A DNA stretch of 64,000 nt from assembly GCA_019634675.1 (NCBI GenBank), contig JAHCAX010000002.1:186001-250000 (forward strand). The letters are read 5' to 3'. The notes under the pieces were generated by a model. It saw nothing but the letters and a program-made list of their open reading frames with translations, was not told the DNA's origin and made no database searches. Positions within the stretch are counted from its first letter, which is position 1; each line of letters starts with the position of its first letter. Source of the DNA: Acherontichlamydia pituitae (GTDB taxonomy: Bacteria > Chlamydiota > Chlamydiia > Chlamydiales > Rhabdochlamydiaceae). Shown piece by piece: positions 44,146 to 53,555 of the stretch. Made by a program: the position numbers and the translations under genes.

Positions 44146-45318
44146 ATGAAACCTTTAGCTCAGAAGAAACCAGCCAAAGACCAGCGCGAAAAGCTCGTCC
44201 TTTTCGGGCTCATCGAACTCTTCTTGCAGACCGGCAAGCCCATCGGATCCAACACGTTGAGGGAAAATGGCTTTGAAGCCCTCAGCTCGGCGACGATCCG
44301 CAACTACTTTGCCAAGCTTGAAGAGGAGGGGCTGCTCAAACAACAGCATTCATCAGGCGGAAGAACCCCTACTCCCGCCGCCTATAAGCTCTATGCCCAG
44401 TCCCATCAAGACAAGCCGCTTGTCGATGAAAAGGAAAAGCAGCAGCTCCGCAGCAGCCTATTAAAAGAGAGCCGCGAAGTTGCCGCCTACCTGCAGCAGG
44501 CTGCGGAAAAGATCAGCGAGATCACCCAATGCGCCGTCTTCCTATCATCCCCGCGCTTCGACCAAGACTTCATCCTCGATATCAAACTGCTCGCTATCGA
44601 CAACCACCGCTGCTTGGTTGCCTTGATCACCGATTTTGGCCTTGTCCATACGGAGATCCTGCATTCGGAAAAAAAGCTAAGCAATTTTACCTTGAAGCGC
44701 CTCGAATCCTTTTTCAGCTGGAAAATGACAGGTTTGGACAAGCCGAGCCTCGACAAAGAAGAGGAAACGATCGCAAACCGCTTCTACAAAGAAGCAATGC
44801 TGCGCCATATCGTCAGCTATACGAACTTTAGCTCGGAAGATATCTATAAAACGGGATTTTCCAAGCTGCTGGCCTATCCTGATTTCAATGAAGCATCTGC
44901 CCTTGCCAATGGCCTCTCCCTTTTTGAAAATGGTCCGCAGCTCCGCAGCATCCTCCACGAGTGCTGCAAAAGCGATTCCTTGAGCTGCTGGATCGGAGAC
45001 GACCTGCATCCGTTTGCGCCTGCGGCATCAGCCTGCTCCGTGATTGCTGCTCCTTACAAGATCAACCAATCCACAGCTGGCGCGATTGCCCTATTAGGGC
45101 CTAACCGGATCCCCTACCGCCACCTTTTCGGCGTGCTCCAGCTTGCTTCCGACCTGATCACCGAATCGCTGACCCGCAGTTTGTATAAATTTAAAATCAC
45201 CTTCCGACAGCCCAAACCAGCGTCTGTCGCATTCCAATCCGACTTCAAAGACCAAACCCAGTGTTTGCTGTTGGAGGACAAGACCACCCAATCATTATTC
45301 CATCAGAGAGAGCCATGA
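44146..45318 (+). CDS. hrcA: Heat-inducible transcription repressor HrcA
   Basis: 390 residues, somewhat longer than the usual ~340. The N-terminal winged helix shows ALSSATIRNYFAKLEEEGLLKQQHSSGGRTPTP, the family signature, near 43-75. The middle and C-terminal parts form the dimerisation and inserted domains (about 120-350). HrcA binds CIRCE and represses chaperone genes. The ATG overlaps the start of the next gene's partner: grpE begins inside the hrcA stop (ATGA). Gene order hrcA-grpE-dnaK is the standard chlamydial operon. A CIRCE-like site and a promoter precede it. Confidence 0.93.
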   Translation: MKPLAQKKPAKDQREKLVLFGLIELFLQTGKPIGSNTLRENGFEALSSATIRNYFAKLEEEGLLKQQHSSGGRTPTPAAYKLYAQSHQDKPLVDEKEKQQLRSSLLKESREVAAYLQQAAEKISEITQCAVFLSSPRFDQDFILDIKLLAIDNHRCLVALITDFGLVHTEILHSEKKLSNFTLKRLESFFSWKMTGLDKPSLDKEEETIANRFYKEAMLRHIVSYTNFSSEDIYKTGFSKLLAYPDFNEASALANGLSLFENGPQLRSILHECCKSDSLSCWIGDDLHPFAPAASACSVIAAPYKINQSTAGAIALLGPNRIPYRHLFGVLQLASDLITESLTRSLYKFKITFRQPKPASVAFQSDFKDQTQCLLLEDKTTQSLFHQREP

Positions 45319-45878
45319 ACGAAGAAAACCCTTTTCAAGAAGAAAACACCCTTAATCAGCAACCCGAACAACCATCTGAGCAAAAAATGCAGGAACTCGA
45401 AGAACAACTCAATGAGTACAAAGATAAGTACCTCCGCCTGCTTGCCGAGGCCGATAATACCCGCAAGCGGATGCAGAAAGAAAAGCAGGAAATGACCCGG
45501 TTTGCCGTGGAAAATGTGATTGCTGAAGTGCTAGGGCCGATCGACAGCCTCGAAAACGCTCTTAAGTTTACAGGACAGCTCTCGGAAGAGATGCGCAATT
45601 GGACCCAAGGGTTTCAGATGATCCTCGGCCAGTTCAAAGATGTGCTTTCCAACCATGGGGTCACCTCATTTCATTCAGAAGGGATGCAGTTCGATCCTCA
45701 TTTGCACTATGCGATCGAGATCGAAGAGACAGAAGAAAAACCGGAAGGGACGATCATCCAAGAATTTGTGAAAGGCTACAAAAGCGGCGACCGCACTGTC
45801 AGGCCGGCACGCGTCAAGGTGGCAAAAATGCCCGATAAAAAGCCCCCTTCAGAAAACCCTCAAACTACACAAGAATAA
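45315..45878 (+). CDS. grpE: GrpE nucleotide-exchange factor
   Basis: 187 residues. The acidic, Gln-rich N-terminus (NPFQEENTLNQQPEQPSEQ) is followed by the long helix pair (YKDKYLRLLAEADNTRKRMQ). The beta-wing domain ends in HLHYAIEIEET and VKGYKSGDRTVRPARVKVAK. GrpE releases ADP from DnaK. The ATG at 45315 overlaps the hrcA stop codon by four bases, so the two are translationally coupled. dnaK begins 30 nt after its stop. Confidence 0.94.
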   Translation: MNEENPFQEENTLNQQPEQPSEQKMQELEEQLNEYKDKYLRLLAEADNTRKRMQKEKQEMTRFAVENVIAEVLGPIDSLENALKFTGQLSEEMRNWTQGFQMILGQFKDVLSNHGVTSFHSEGMQFDPHLHYAIEIEETEEKPEGTIIQEFVKGYKSGDRTVRPARVKVAKMPDKKPPSENPQTTQE

Positions 45879-45908
45879 AAAAAACAGAATTTTTAAGGAG
45901 TTAACACT

Positions 45909-47849
45909 ATGACACAAAACAACTCAGGAAAAAAAGGCAGAATCATCGGTATCGACTTAGGAACAACCAACTCTTGCGTCGCTATTATGGAAGGCGGCAC
46001 TCCTAAAGTCATCGCCAACGCAGAGGGCGCACGGACAACCCCTTCGGTCGTGGCCTACAAAGGCGGCGAACGCCTCGTCGGGATCCCGGCAAAACGGCAA
46101 GCTGTCACCAATCCAGAGAGGACGATCTTCTCTGCAAAACGGTTCATCGGCCGTAAATTTTCCGAAGTGAAGTCGGAGATCCAAACTGTACCCTATAAAG
46201 TGACCCAAAATGCCAATGGCGATGCAGTCTTTGAGATCGAAGGCAAGATCGTCACTCCGGAAGAGGTCGGCGCTCAAGTATTGATCAAAATGAAAGAGAC
46301 TGCAGAAGCCTACCTCGGAGAGAAAGTTACCGAAGCTGTGATCACCGTTCCTGCTTATTTCAACGACTCCCAGCGCCAGTCCACCAAGGATGCCGGAAGG
46401 ATCGCAGGGCTCGATGTCAAAAGGATCATCCCTGAGCCGACTGCAGCAGCGCTCGCTTACGGCCTCGATAAGCAGCACGACAAGAAAATTGCCGTATTCG
46501 ACTTAGGCGGTGGAACGTTCGACATCTCGATCCTCGAGATCGGCGACGGCGTTTTTGAAGTGCTTTCGACCAACGGCGACACCCACCTGGGCGGAGACGA
46601 CTTTGACAATGCGATCCTCCACTGGATGCTCGACGAGTTCAAAAAAGAGCACGGGATCGACCTGAGCAAAGACAAAATGGCCCTGCAGCGCTTGCGTGAT
46701 GCAGCGGAAAAAGCCAAGATCGAACTCTCAGGAACTCAGACAACGGAGATCAACCAACCGTTCATCACAATGGACGCCAGCGGCCCTAAACACTTGCAGC
46801 TCACAATGACACGCGCTAAGCTCGAGACGCTTGCCCATGATCTGATCGAACGGACTGTTGAGCCTTGCCTCAAAGCCTTAAAAGATTCCGGCCTTTCTAA
46901 AGAGCAGATCGATGAGGTCATCCTGGTCGGCGGTATGACCCGCATGCCATCTGTTGAGCGCAAAGTGAAAGAGATCTTCGGAAGAGAGCCTCACAAAGGG
47001 GTGAACCCAGACGAAGTTGTCGCCATCGGCGCAGCGATCCAAGGGGGTGTTCTTGTCGGCGACGTCAAAGATGTCCTTCTGCTCGACGTCATTCCGCTCA
47101 CTTTGGGAATTGAGACGCTTGGCGGGATCCTGACTCCGCTTGTCGAAAGGAACACAACAATCCCAACACAGAAGAAGCAGACGTTCTCCACAGCTGCTGA
47201 CAACCAGCCCGCTGTGACGATCGTCGTCCTGCAAGGGGAGCGCAAAATGGCGAAGGATAACAAGGAGATCGGACGTTTCGATCTGACCGACATCCCTCCT
47301 GCTCCACGCGGTATGCCTCAGATCGAAGTTGCATTCGACATCGATGCAGACGGGATCCTCCATGTTTCTGCAAAAGACGTCCAGTCTGGAAAACAGCAAA
47401 AGATCCGGATCGAAGCAAAATCTGGTCTCAATGAATCTGAGATCCAGAAGATGCTCAAAGACGCTGAAGAGCATGCCGATGAAGACAGAAAGCGCAAAGA
47501 AGAGATTGAGACCCGCAATGAAGCGGACGCTCTGTCATTCCGCGCGCAAAAAGCGTTGAACGAATACAAAGACAAACTGCCTAAAGATGTTGCCGATGAT
47601 GTGCAATCCAAGATCGATGCGGTGAAAAAAGCCCTTGAAGGGAACAACCCCTCCGAGATTAAAGCCGCGCATGATGACCTCAACAACCACATGCAAAAGA
47701 TTGGAGAAGCAATGCAGCGCCAAGGCGGCGGAGCTGAACCTCAACCTGAATCCCCATCAGACCAAGGGCAACGCTCCTCAGCTAAAAAAGATAAACCGGA
47801 CATCGAAGAAGCAGAAGTTGAAATCCTCGATGACGATAAGAAAGACTAA
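45909..47849 (+). CDS. dnaK: Chaperone DnaK (Hsp70)
   Basis: 646 residues, normal. Signatures: IGIDLGTTNSCVAIMEGG near 13-30, AVFDLGGGTFDISILEIG near 195-212, and ILVGGMTRMPSVERKVKEIF near 335-355. The substrate-binding half (from about 390) and the lid follow, ending in EEAEVEILDDDKKD, the EEVD-like acidic tail of bacterial DnaK. AAGGAG precedes the ATG. It is the third gene of the heat-shock operon and has a strong terminator after it. ATP-driven folding of client proteins with DnaJ and GrpE in the cytoplasm. Confidence 0.97.
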   Translation: MTQNNSGKKGRIIGIDLGTTNSCVAIMEGGTPKVIANAEGARTTPSVVAYKGGERLVGIPAKRQAVTNPERTIFSAKRFIGRKFSEVKSEIQTVPYKVTQNANGDAVFEIEGKIVTPEEVGAQVLIKMKETAEAYLGEKVTEAVITVPAYFNDSQRQSTKDAGRIAGLDVKRIIPEPTAAALAYGLDKQHDKKIAVFDLGGGTFDISILEIGDGVFEVLSTNGDTHLGGDDFDNAILHWMLDEFKKEHGIDLSKDKMALQRLRDAAEKAKIELSGTQTTEINQPFITMDASGPKHLQLTMTRAKLETLAHDLIERTVEPCLKALKDSGLSKEQIDEVILVGGMTRMPSVERKVKEIFGREPHKGVNPDEVVAIGAAIQGGVLVGDVKDVLLLDVIPLTLGIETLGGILTPLVERNTTIPTQKKQTFSTAADNQPAVTIVVLQGERKMAKDNKEIGRFDLTDIPPAPRGMPQIEVAFDIDADGILHVSAKDVQSGKQQKIRIEAKSGLNESEIQKMLKDAEEHADEDRKRKEEIETRNEADALSFRAQKALNEYKDKLPKDVADDVQSKIDAVKKALEGNNPSEIKAAHDDLNNHMQKIGEAMQRQGGGAEPQPESPSDQGQRSSAKKDKPDIEEAEVEILDDDKKD

Positions 47850-47882
47850 CTTAAACTCTATTTAGTTTTTCTTTACCAAGAT

Positions 47883-47915
47883 AGAAGCCCCTAACAATTA
47901 GGGGCTTCTTTTTTT
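47883..47915 (+). terminator. Rho-independent terminator of dnaK
   Basis: AGAAGCCCCTAA-CAA-TTAGGGGCTTCT, a perfect 12-bp stem, is followed by a run of T residues. Confidence 0.9.
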
Positions 47916-47989
47916 ATTAAATAAAATACTAAAATTGAAGATATTATCTGAGATAATATATAATTAATCAAAAATAAATTGGGGAATTT

Positions 47990-49057
47990 ATGTCATCATC
48001 AATTTCTAGAACAGAAAGTAAGAAACTTTATCTTCGCAGCCACGCTGAGCCGAAACCAAGCTTGCAAAGAGCTATTACAAAAAGTAAATTTCATCCACAG
48101 GCAAAATCAACCAAACCCCTCCCTCTGAAATTCAAAACTCTCGCAGCCAATGCAGGTAAGGATCAGGCTCCAACTAAAACTAAATCCTTTCTCAAGAAAC
48201 GAAAAGCCGAATCGGATACGGAACAGAAAGTCGAAATGGTTGCCATTCCTAGTAAAAGACCTTGCAGGCGCAAAAAATTATCCTGCATGCTAAATGATTC
48301 TGCCATTACTGAAGCTACCGTATTGAAACAATTTATTCCTCAAACAGATGAACCTGTTGCCAAAGTCTTGAAAAAAAGAAAATCGGAAGAGCCTCCGACG
48401 CCTCCCGCTCTTGACGATTACGACCCAACATACTTTGAACGTTTTGACATTCAGGTCGATGTGGAATATACATCAACAATGCACGTTGATCCTTCCTGCA
48501 CCGCTGAACTGAAAAAATGCTGGAAGAAGCTCGATCCTGACAGCAAACTTGAGAATAGCGACATTGTAGATCCAACAGATCGGGAATCCCAGCGCTACAT
48601 CGCCTGCATTAAGGGAAGCAAGGAAAATGGGATCGACCCTTGGACAAAACGTTACGAAGTGCAGTGGATCAGTCTCGAGGTAGGGTATGGACTTTTTGCT
48701 AAGACCAGCTATAAGAAAGATGAAGTCATCGGTGTCTATGCAGGGGATCTGACCTCCCATGTAGAGGATCAAGAATACGCCTTTGAATGGCCCAATACCC
48801 CCTACGAAAAAGCAAAGATTTCTATCGATGGACGGGAGCGGGGGAATGCCACCCGTTTCATGAACCATGCTCCAGAGAAAATCAATAAAAAATCAAACCC
48901 AGCATCGAATGTCAGCACTGTGGAGTTTTTTTACAAAGGACTTCCCTACATCATTTTTATAGCCAGGCGGCCAATTCAAGAAGGGGAACAGCTCTGTTAT
49001 GACTACGGCGACGGCTATTGGGAGAAAAAGGGAGTCGATCCGACCTTATTTGAATAA
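47990..49057 (+). CDS. SET-domain lysine methyltransferase with basic N-terminus
   Basis: 355 residues; GGGGAA precedes the ATG. The SET domain (about 222-345) has VGYGLFAKTSYKKDEVIGVY, then GNATRFMNH at 285-293 and YDYGDGYW at 337-344, the SAM- and lysine-site motifs of eukaryotic SET enzymes. No cysteine-rich pre- or post-SET is evident. The first 150 residues are disordered, with three basic patches like nuclear-localisation signals: LKKRKAE (68-74), SKRPCRRKK (88-96) and LKKRKSE (127-133). C. trachomatis secretes a SET protein that modifies host histones; this one may do likewise, which is inference. It overlaps the convergent GH3 gene by 12 bp. Confidence 0.8.
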   Translation: MSSSISRTESKKLYLRSHAEPKPSLQRAITKSKFHPQAKSTKPLPLKFKTLAANAGKDQAPTKTKSFLKKRKAESDTEQKVEMVAIPSKRPCRRKKLSCMLNDSAITEATVLKQFIPQTDEPVAKVLKKRKSEEPPTPPALDDYDPTYFERFDIQVDVEYTSTMHVDPSCTAELKKCWKKLDPDSKLENSDIVDPTDRESQRYIACIKGSKENGIDPWTKRYEVQWISLEVGYGLFAKTSYKKDEVIGVYAGDLTSHVEDQEYAFEWPNTPYEKAKISIDGRERGNATRFMNHAPEKINKKSNPASNVSTVEFFYKGLPYIIFIARRPIQEGEQLCYDYGDGYWEKKGVDPTLFE

Positions 49058-50800
49058 CGCATTTGCAACTTCCATAGAAGAGAAAAAGTCGATCCCGCTG
49101 CCAGCCGGGTATTCTGGATAAACGCTGATCGGAAGCCTGCCATGAGGTTCGACTTTCCCAAGGATGACGTCCGCAGCAGATTCCTGCGCATCTTTGTCCC
49201 TTTCATAAGCAACGAGCATCCCATCTCCAACAGGAAGCACCTCTAAACTATACGGCGTGCCAAACACGACGACCACAAATGGGATCCGTTCCTTCTCGCA
49301 TCTTTTCATCGATTCCAATACAGCAGGTTTAATCCCAAAAAGTTCTTTGGACAACATCAGCTCGGAAAGAGCGAAAATAACAAGGGAACGGCCCCTAATC
49401 TCCAGGTCCAGATCCGTTCGTTCGACCTCGTTGAATAGATGCGTATCAAATTGCAGGCTTTGCGCTAATTGATCTCGAAAAAAAACAACATTGCCTTGTT
49501 CGACCAAAAGGACCCCCCTCAACTCTGAATGGAGCGGCAAAAGTCCATTTTGGTTTTTTAGCAAAGTGACCGCCTCGCGGAACAAGAGCCGTTTTAATGC
49601 AAATGCCTCTTTGCGATTGATCATTTCAGGCAAATGCACATCATAGGAAAGCATCCGCTCCCGATGAAGGTTCAACGACTCTTTTGCCTTCAATATCTTA
49701 AGAACGCGCCTGTCAAGCTCTTTACTGTCCAACTCCCCTAACTGAAACTGCCTGACAAGATGGCGGAAAGCTACAGGGACCTGCTCCCTTAAGATCCGAT
49801 CGATCTGAGGAGCTAAATGATCGCCATATAGTAAAAGATCGTGGCCTGCATTAAACGCATGCTCTGCAGTCCGAGCATCATCAAAATAACGCCCGATCGC
49901 CTGCATGTTCAACGCATCGGAAATGACAAGGCCTTCAAAATGCAAGGAGGAGCAGAGCAGATCATGAATGATTTCCGGTGAAAATGTTGCAGGCCGGTTA
50001 AAATACCCGTCCAACGCAGGAACGCAAACATGCGCCGACATCACTGTTTTAACACCCCCTTCGATCAATTTCCGAAAAGGAAGCAGCTCCACTTTTTCCA
50101 ACCTTTCCCGAGTCTGCAATACGCGAGGAAGGTCTAAATGGGAGTCGACGGCAGCATCTCCATGTCCAGGAAAATGTTTGGCGCAGGCGAGGACTCCCAT
50201 CGACTGCATTCCGAGCATGATCTGCAGCCCTTTTTCTGCCACAATGAGGGGATCCTCTCCAAATGATCTCCAGTGGATGACAGGGTTCGTCGGATTTGTG
50301 TTCACATCCACGACAGGAGCCGTATTGATATGCCCTCCAACAAGGGCGCATTGCCATCCGATCTCTTGACCAAGGCGATAGAGAAGCCGGTTGTCCTGGA
50401 TAGCGCCTAAAGTCAGATTTTTGGGAAAGGAAAGGATATCGGCCATCCTCATCTGCAACCCCCATTCCCCATCTTGAACACATAATAGCGGAAAAGCAGA
50501 GGCCTCTTGCAAATGGTTGATCAGCATCACCTGGCCATCCGGGGTCCCCTGCTTGAGGATCAAACCGCCGACATGGCATTCCCGGATCAGCTGTTCTAAA
50601 TCCTTTTGATGCTCTTCCTCGCGGAACTCGCAGGCTGGTATTATAAAAAGCTGACCGACCTTTTCTTCGAGTGACATACGAGCAAGAGATGCCTCTGCCC
50701 AATGCTCTGCAACACCTTGATTACAAACCACTAAAAAAATAAAAATTAAAATTAATTCTCCATATTCTAATAGAGATTTCTTTGATATAATGGTTAGCAT
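49046..50800 (-). CDS. Glycoside hydrolase family 3 (NagZ-like beta-N-acetylhexosaminidase)
   Basis: 584 residues. A hydrophobic N-terminus (LILIFIFLVVCNQGVA near 17-32) looks like a signal peptide or anchor. The GH3 barrel has LARMSLEEKVGQLFI near 40 and the acid/base loop KHFPGHGDAAVDSHLDLP near 205-222. VISDALNMQAIG near 290 holds the nucleophile Asp. A C-terminal second domain (about 390-584) is present, which single-domain Gram-negative NagZ lacks. It may cleave GlcNAc-containing muropeptides or host glycans at the envelope. It is divergent from the USP-type gene with only 54 bp between the two starts. Confidence 0.82.
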   Translation of the reverse strand: MLTIISKKSLLEYGELILIFIFLVVCNQGVAEHWAEASLARMSLEEKVGQLFIIPACEFREEEHQKDLEQLIRECHVGGLILKQGTPDGQVMLINHLQEASAFPLLCVQDGEWGLQMRMADILSFPKNLTLGAIQDNRLLYRLGQEIGWQCALVGGHINTAPVVDVNTNPTNPVIHWRSFGEDPLIVAEKGLQIMLGMQSMGVLACAKHFPGHGDAAVDSHLDLPRVLQTRERLEKVELLPFRKLIEGGVKTVMSAHVCVPALDGYFNRPATFSPEIIHDLLCSSLHFEGLVISDALNMQAIGRYFDDARTAEHAFNAGHDLLLYGDHLAPQIDRILREQVPVAFRHLVRQFQLGELDSKELDRRVLKILKAKESLNLHRERMLSYDVHLPEMINRKEAFALKRLLFREAVTLLKNQNGLLPLHSELRGVLLVEQGNVVFFRDQLAQSLQFDTHLFNEVERTDLDLEIRGRSLVIFALSELMLSKELFGIKPAVLESMKRCEKERIPFVVVVFGTPYSLEVLPVGDGMLVAYERDKDAQESAADVILGKVEPHGRLPISVYPEYPAGSGIDFFSSMEVANALFK

Positions 50801-50854
50801 AATTTATCAGAAAACATTGTTTTGATTTAACCATCAACTAAAAAAGTATTTACT

Positions 50855-53353
50855 ATGTCAATAGCTACAACACCTATCAGCCGTTTGCAGAGCGATATCA
50901 AACTTCTTTCGGATCTCGCTAATGCAACATCCAATCCGCAGCAACTTTCAAGCATCTTTAAGATTGCCGAGGAAAAACAACGATCTTTAGATGCCCTACT
51001 GCGAGAAAAAACGACTCCTGTACAACCATCGGGCATTCTTAGCAAATTGTACTCAAGCACGCCAGCTCCTACCATGTCGGAAGCGGAAGCGGAACAGGTC
51101 AAGAGTACCGTCTCAAGTCAGATTGCAATAATCAAAGCTAAATTTGAACAAATAAAGCAAAGTCCTTTAGGAACAACAACTTCAGCACCTGTTTATCCCC
51201 CGCTGACAACCGGCTCGCCATCAGGCTTGCCTTCCATCTCAAGTCCATCGGCAGTCAGGGCAGTCGGATTCCGCAGAGAAAACAACAACTGCGCTTTCAA
51301 CTCCTTATTGCAAATGGTCGTCCACGTTCCAAGCCTGCGTACTGCCTATGAAGTCATAGGGCGCTATTATGAGAACGATCGGGACAATGCAGACAATGCA
51401 CGCCATGGCGCTGCAATGATGAAGGCGTTAAGGGACTATGACGCAGCATTGCTGACTGGCACCCCCCTTCCTTCCACTGTAAGCCAAACCATCCGGCTTG
51501 CAATGCACCATTTTTTCCCGATCATCAGCCAATCCTCTTTTCAAACTGAAGACGCTTACGAACTGATGCAGCTGTTAATGGGCAAATATCAAGAGATTGC
51601 ATTCGAAGAGGGCTTGACCTTCATTCCTTCCCTTTACACTCCGATCGAGACCAAAAGAGTCTACGAGCCGGAAGGACTTCCTCGAGCAGCAGATCCGCTC
51701 AAACTTGAACGCACTAAGCAAAATCCTTTTCATCGCGATGCATATTCAACCCTTGCTCCCGACAATTCATCTTCTGTACAAAATCCTGAATACCAGATCT
51801 TCCTCGACCTGCAAAATCAAGGGCACCTCTCATTCAATGAACTCGTTAAAACCTATTTCCGCGCAGAAAACCAAGGCGGAAACCCAGGCGTATACCTCCG
51901 TTCCGATGATCAACTCCAAGACTACAAATTAAAAAGCGAAAATCGCCAGTTTCAAGCAAATCCTCAAGAACTCATTCTTTCCGTCAAACGGTTCGGCTTT
52001 AGGCAGGAAACATTGAGTGGATATAAGATCATAACTCCGCTGTCCATTCCTAGGTCCTTTACCCTTCCCCAAGAAGCAACAGTAAGCGGCTCCCAGCCCA
52101 CCTACGACCTCGATTCGTTCATCGTCCATAGCGGCGGATATGGCGGCGGACACTACGTTGCCTACCGCAAAATTCAAGATACCTGGATCGAGTTCAATGA
52201 TTCGGGAATTAGAAGGCTTTCAAACCAAGATATCGATCGGATCTTAGGCAACGCGACAGGCTCATACTACACCAGCTACATCCACCATTACAGCCTCCGG
52301 ACGCAGCCAGCGCAACCCGACGCCTTATCAGCCCAATCAGGAATCGCATCAAGCTCACCTGTTTTATCCCCTTCGATCGAAAGCTTGCTCTCCGTCACAA
52401 GATCGCAAGCCGACATCTGCGACCAAACTCTGAATAACTTAACCGAACTGAACCGTCTCATCAAAGACCCTAGCGCTGCAAAAGATGAAATTGAACGGTG
52501 CATTGCCCTTCTGCCCAAACACATTGTCAACACCCTTGACTATCTGATTTGGATTGATGGGAACATGCCTGACGCTCCAAATTTCGGAACCTCGATCCGC
52601 ACAAACAATCCCCGTTACTTGGCCGAAATCACTAAGCCATGGCTTTCTAGCACAAGCGGCAATCTGATCGAACAATTGATTGCCCTCGAAGCTGCAAAAA
52701 AACAAAAAGTGGAAAAGCAAGAGAACGTCTATAAGCTCGAACAGTTGATCCAACAGCTCAATACATCTACCGTTCCAGAATCCCAACTCCAACAAACGTT
52801 CGAAGCTCTGCCTAAAGAGCTACAGAAGCACATCGAATACCTGGTCTATCTCTCCCACAAAATCAAGCATGGAGAAGCTGTGGTCCACGACCCTAGGTAC
52901 AACCACAACTACGGCCACAATATTCTTCTAGAACGCGGATTCCGCGACGTCCTTATCCACGCCAACGAAGCTGTCTTGAACGCGCACGGAAAGAATATCG
53001 TCGAACAATTGAAAAGCAGCAAAGAGATGGAGATCGCCCAAGACAAGCATACATCAGACAGCCAAGCTCTCCAAGCTTATCAGGCCCTGTTGAGCCGCCC
53101 TGAAGAGGAGATATCCACAAAACAGCTCAACGCGATTTTCAACAGCCTCAATATCAATCCAGAGCTCAAAGAAAAGTTCTACATGCTGATCTATGTCGCC
53201 GCTGGAATGCCTGAGACTGAAAACTACGGTGAAAACGAGTTCAAAAAGAACCCGCGGCTGCTCCAGACCATTGAAAAACCGCTGCTCATCGGACCTCCCC
53301 GAGCCATGTCAGGAACAAGTTTGATCCAGCAGATGATCACGCTGCTTAGCTAA
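50855..53353 (+). CDS. USP-type deubiquitinase with C-terminal helical repeats
   Basis: 832 residues. A USP peptidase core spans about 135-480. The Cys box GFRRENNNCAFNSLLQMVVH has Cys146. SSFQTEDAYELMQLL near 228-241 is the usual Q-box-like turn. QELILSVKRFGF lies near 371-382. The His box SGGYGGGHYVAYRK has His433, and IEFNDSGIRRLS supplies Asp449. The catalytic triad is therefore intact. After about 520 come three ~90-residue repeats, each with a helical F..LP/L..L...I.YLxxL unit and a later NP..L/I segment. The N-terminal 130 residues are Ser/Thr/Pro-rich. Ubiquitin-related families are known to be expanded in amoeba chlamydiae. Host targets are unknown; secretion is inference. Confidence 0.85.
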   Translation: MSIATTPISRLQSDIKLLSDLANATSNPQQLSSIFKIAEEKQRSLDALLREKTTPVQPSGILSKLYSSTPAPTMSEAEAEQVKSTVSSQIAIIKAKFEQIKQSPLGTTTSAPVYPPLTTGSPSGLPSISSPSAVRAVGFRRENNNCAFNSLLQMVVHVPSLRTAYEVIGRYYENDRDNADNARHGAAMMKALRDYDAALLTGTPLPSTVSQTIRLAMHHFFPIISQSSFQTEDAYELMQLLMGKYQEIAFEEGLTFIPSLYTPIETKRVYEPEGLPRAADPLKLERTKQNPFHRDAYSTLAPDNSSSVQNPEYQIFLDLQNQGHLSFNELVKTYFRAENQGGNPGVYLRSDDQLQDYKLKSENRQFQANPQELILSVKRFGFRQETLSGYKIITPLSIPRSFTLPQEATVSGSQPTYDLDSFIVHSGGYGGGHYVAYRKIQDTWIEFNDSGIRRLSNQDIDRILGNATGSYYTSYIHHYSLRTQPAQPDALSAQSGIASSSPVLSPSIESLLSVTRSQADICDQTLNNLTELNRLIKDPSAAKDEIERCIALLPKHIVNTLDYLIWIDGNMPDAPNFGTSIRTNNPRYLAEITKPWLSSTSGNLIEQLIALEAAKKQKVEKQENVYKLEQLIQQLNTSTVPESQLQQTFEALPKELQKHIEYLVYLSHKIKHGEAVVHDPRYNHNYGHNILLERGFRDVLIHANEAVLNAHGKNIVEQLKSSKEMEIAQDKHTSDSQALQAYQALLSRPEEEISTKQLNAIFNSLNINPELKEKFYMLIYVAAGMPETENYGENEFKKNPRLLQTIEKPLLIGPPRAMSGTSLIQQMITLLS

Positions 53354-53371
53354 CGATCATTAATTTTGCAA

Positions 53372-53422
53372 ATCCCAGCCGCGCCAATTAATCATAAGGC
53401 AAAGGTTGGGATTTTCGTTTTA
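53372..53422 (+). terminator. Terminator after the USP-type gene
   Basis: AAATCCCAGCC and GGTTGGGATTT can pair with a 27-base loop and are followed by TCGTTTT, 19 bp past the stop. Confidence 0.45.
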
Positions 53423-53555
53423 GATTCAGTAAAAAAAATCGATAGAAGAATTCTTCAACGATAGACTTTAAAATCCTATTTTTTATTTCTTTTGATATCG
53501 GTACACTATCCTAGATTGCGCGAACTGATCCTTCATCTGAAATTAAGGCGGCCTC

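Noticed and set aside
46878..47474. Minus-strand frame of 198 codons inside dnaK
   Set aside because: Antisense shadow of a highly conserved gene.
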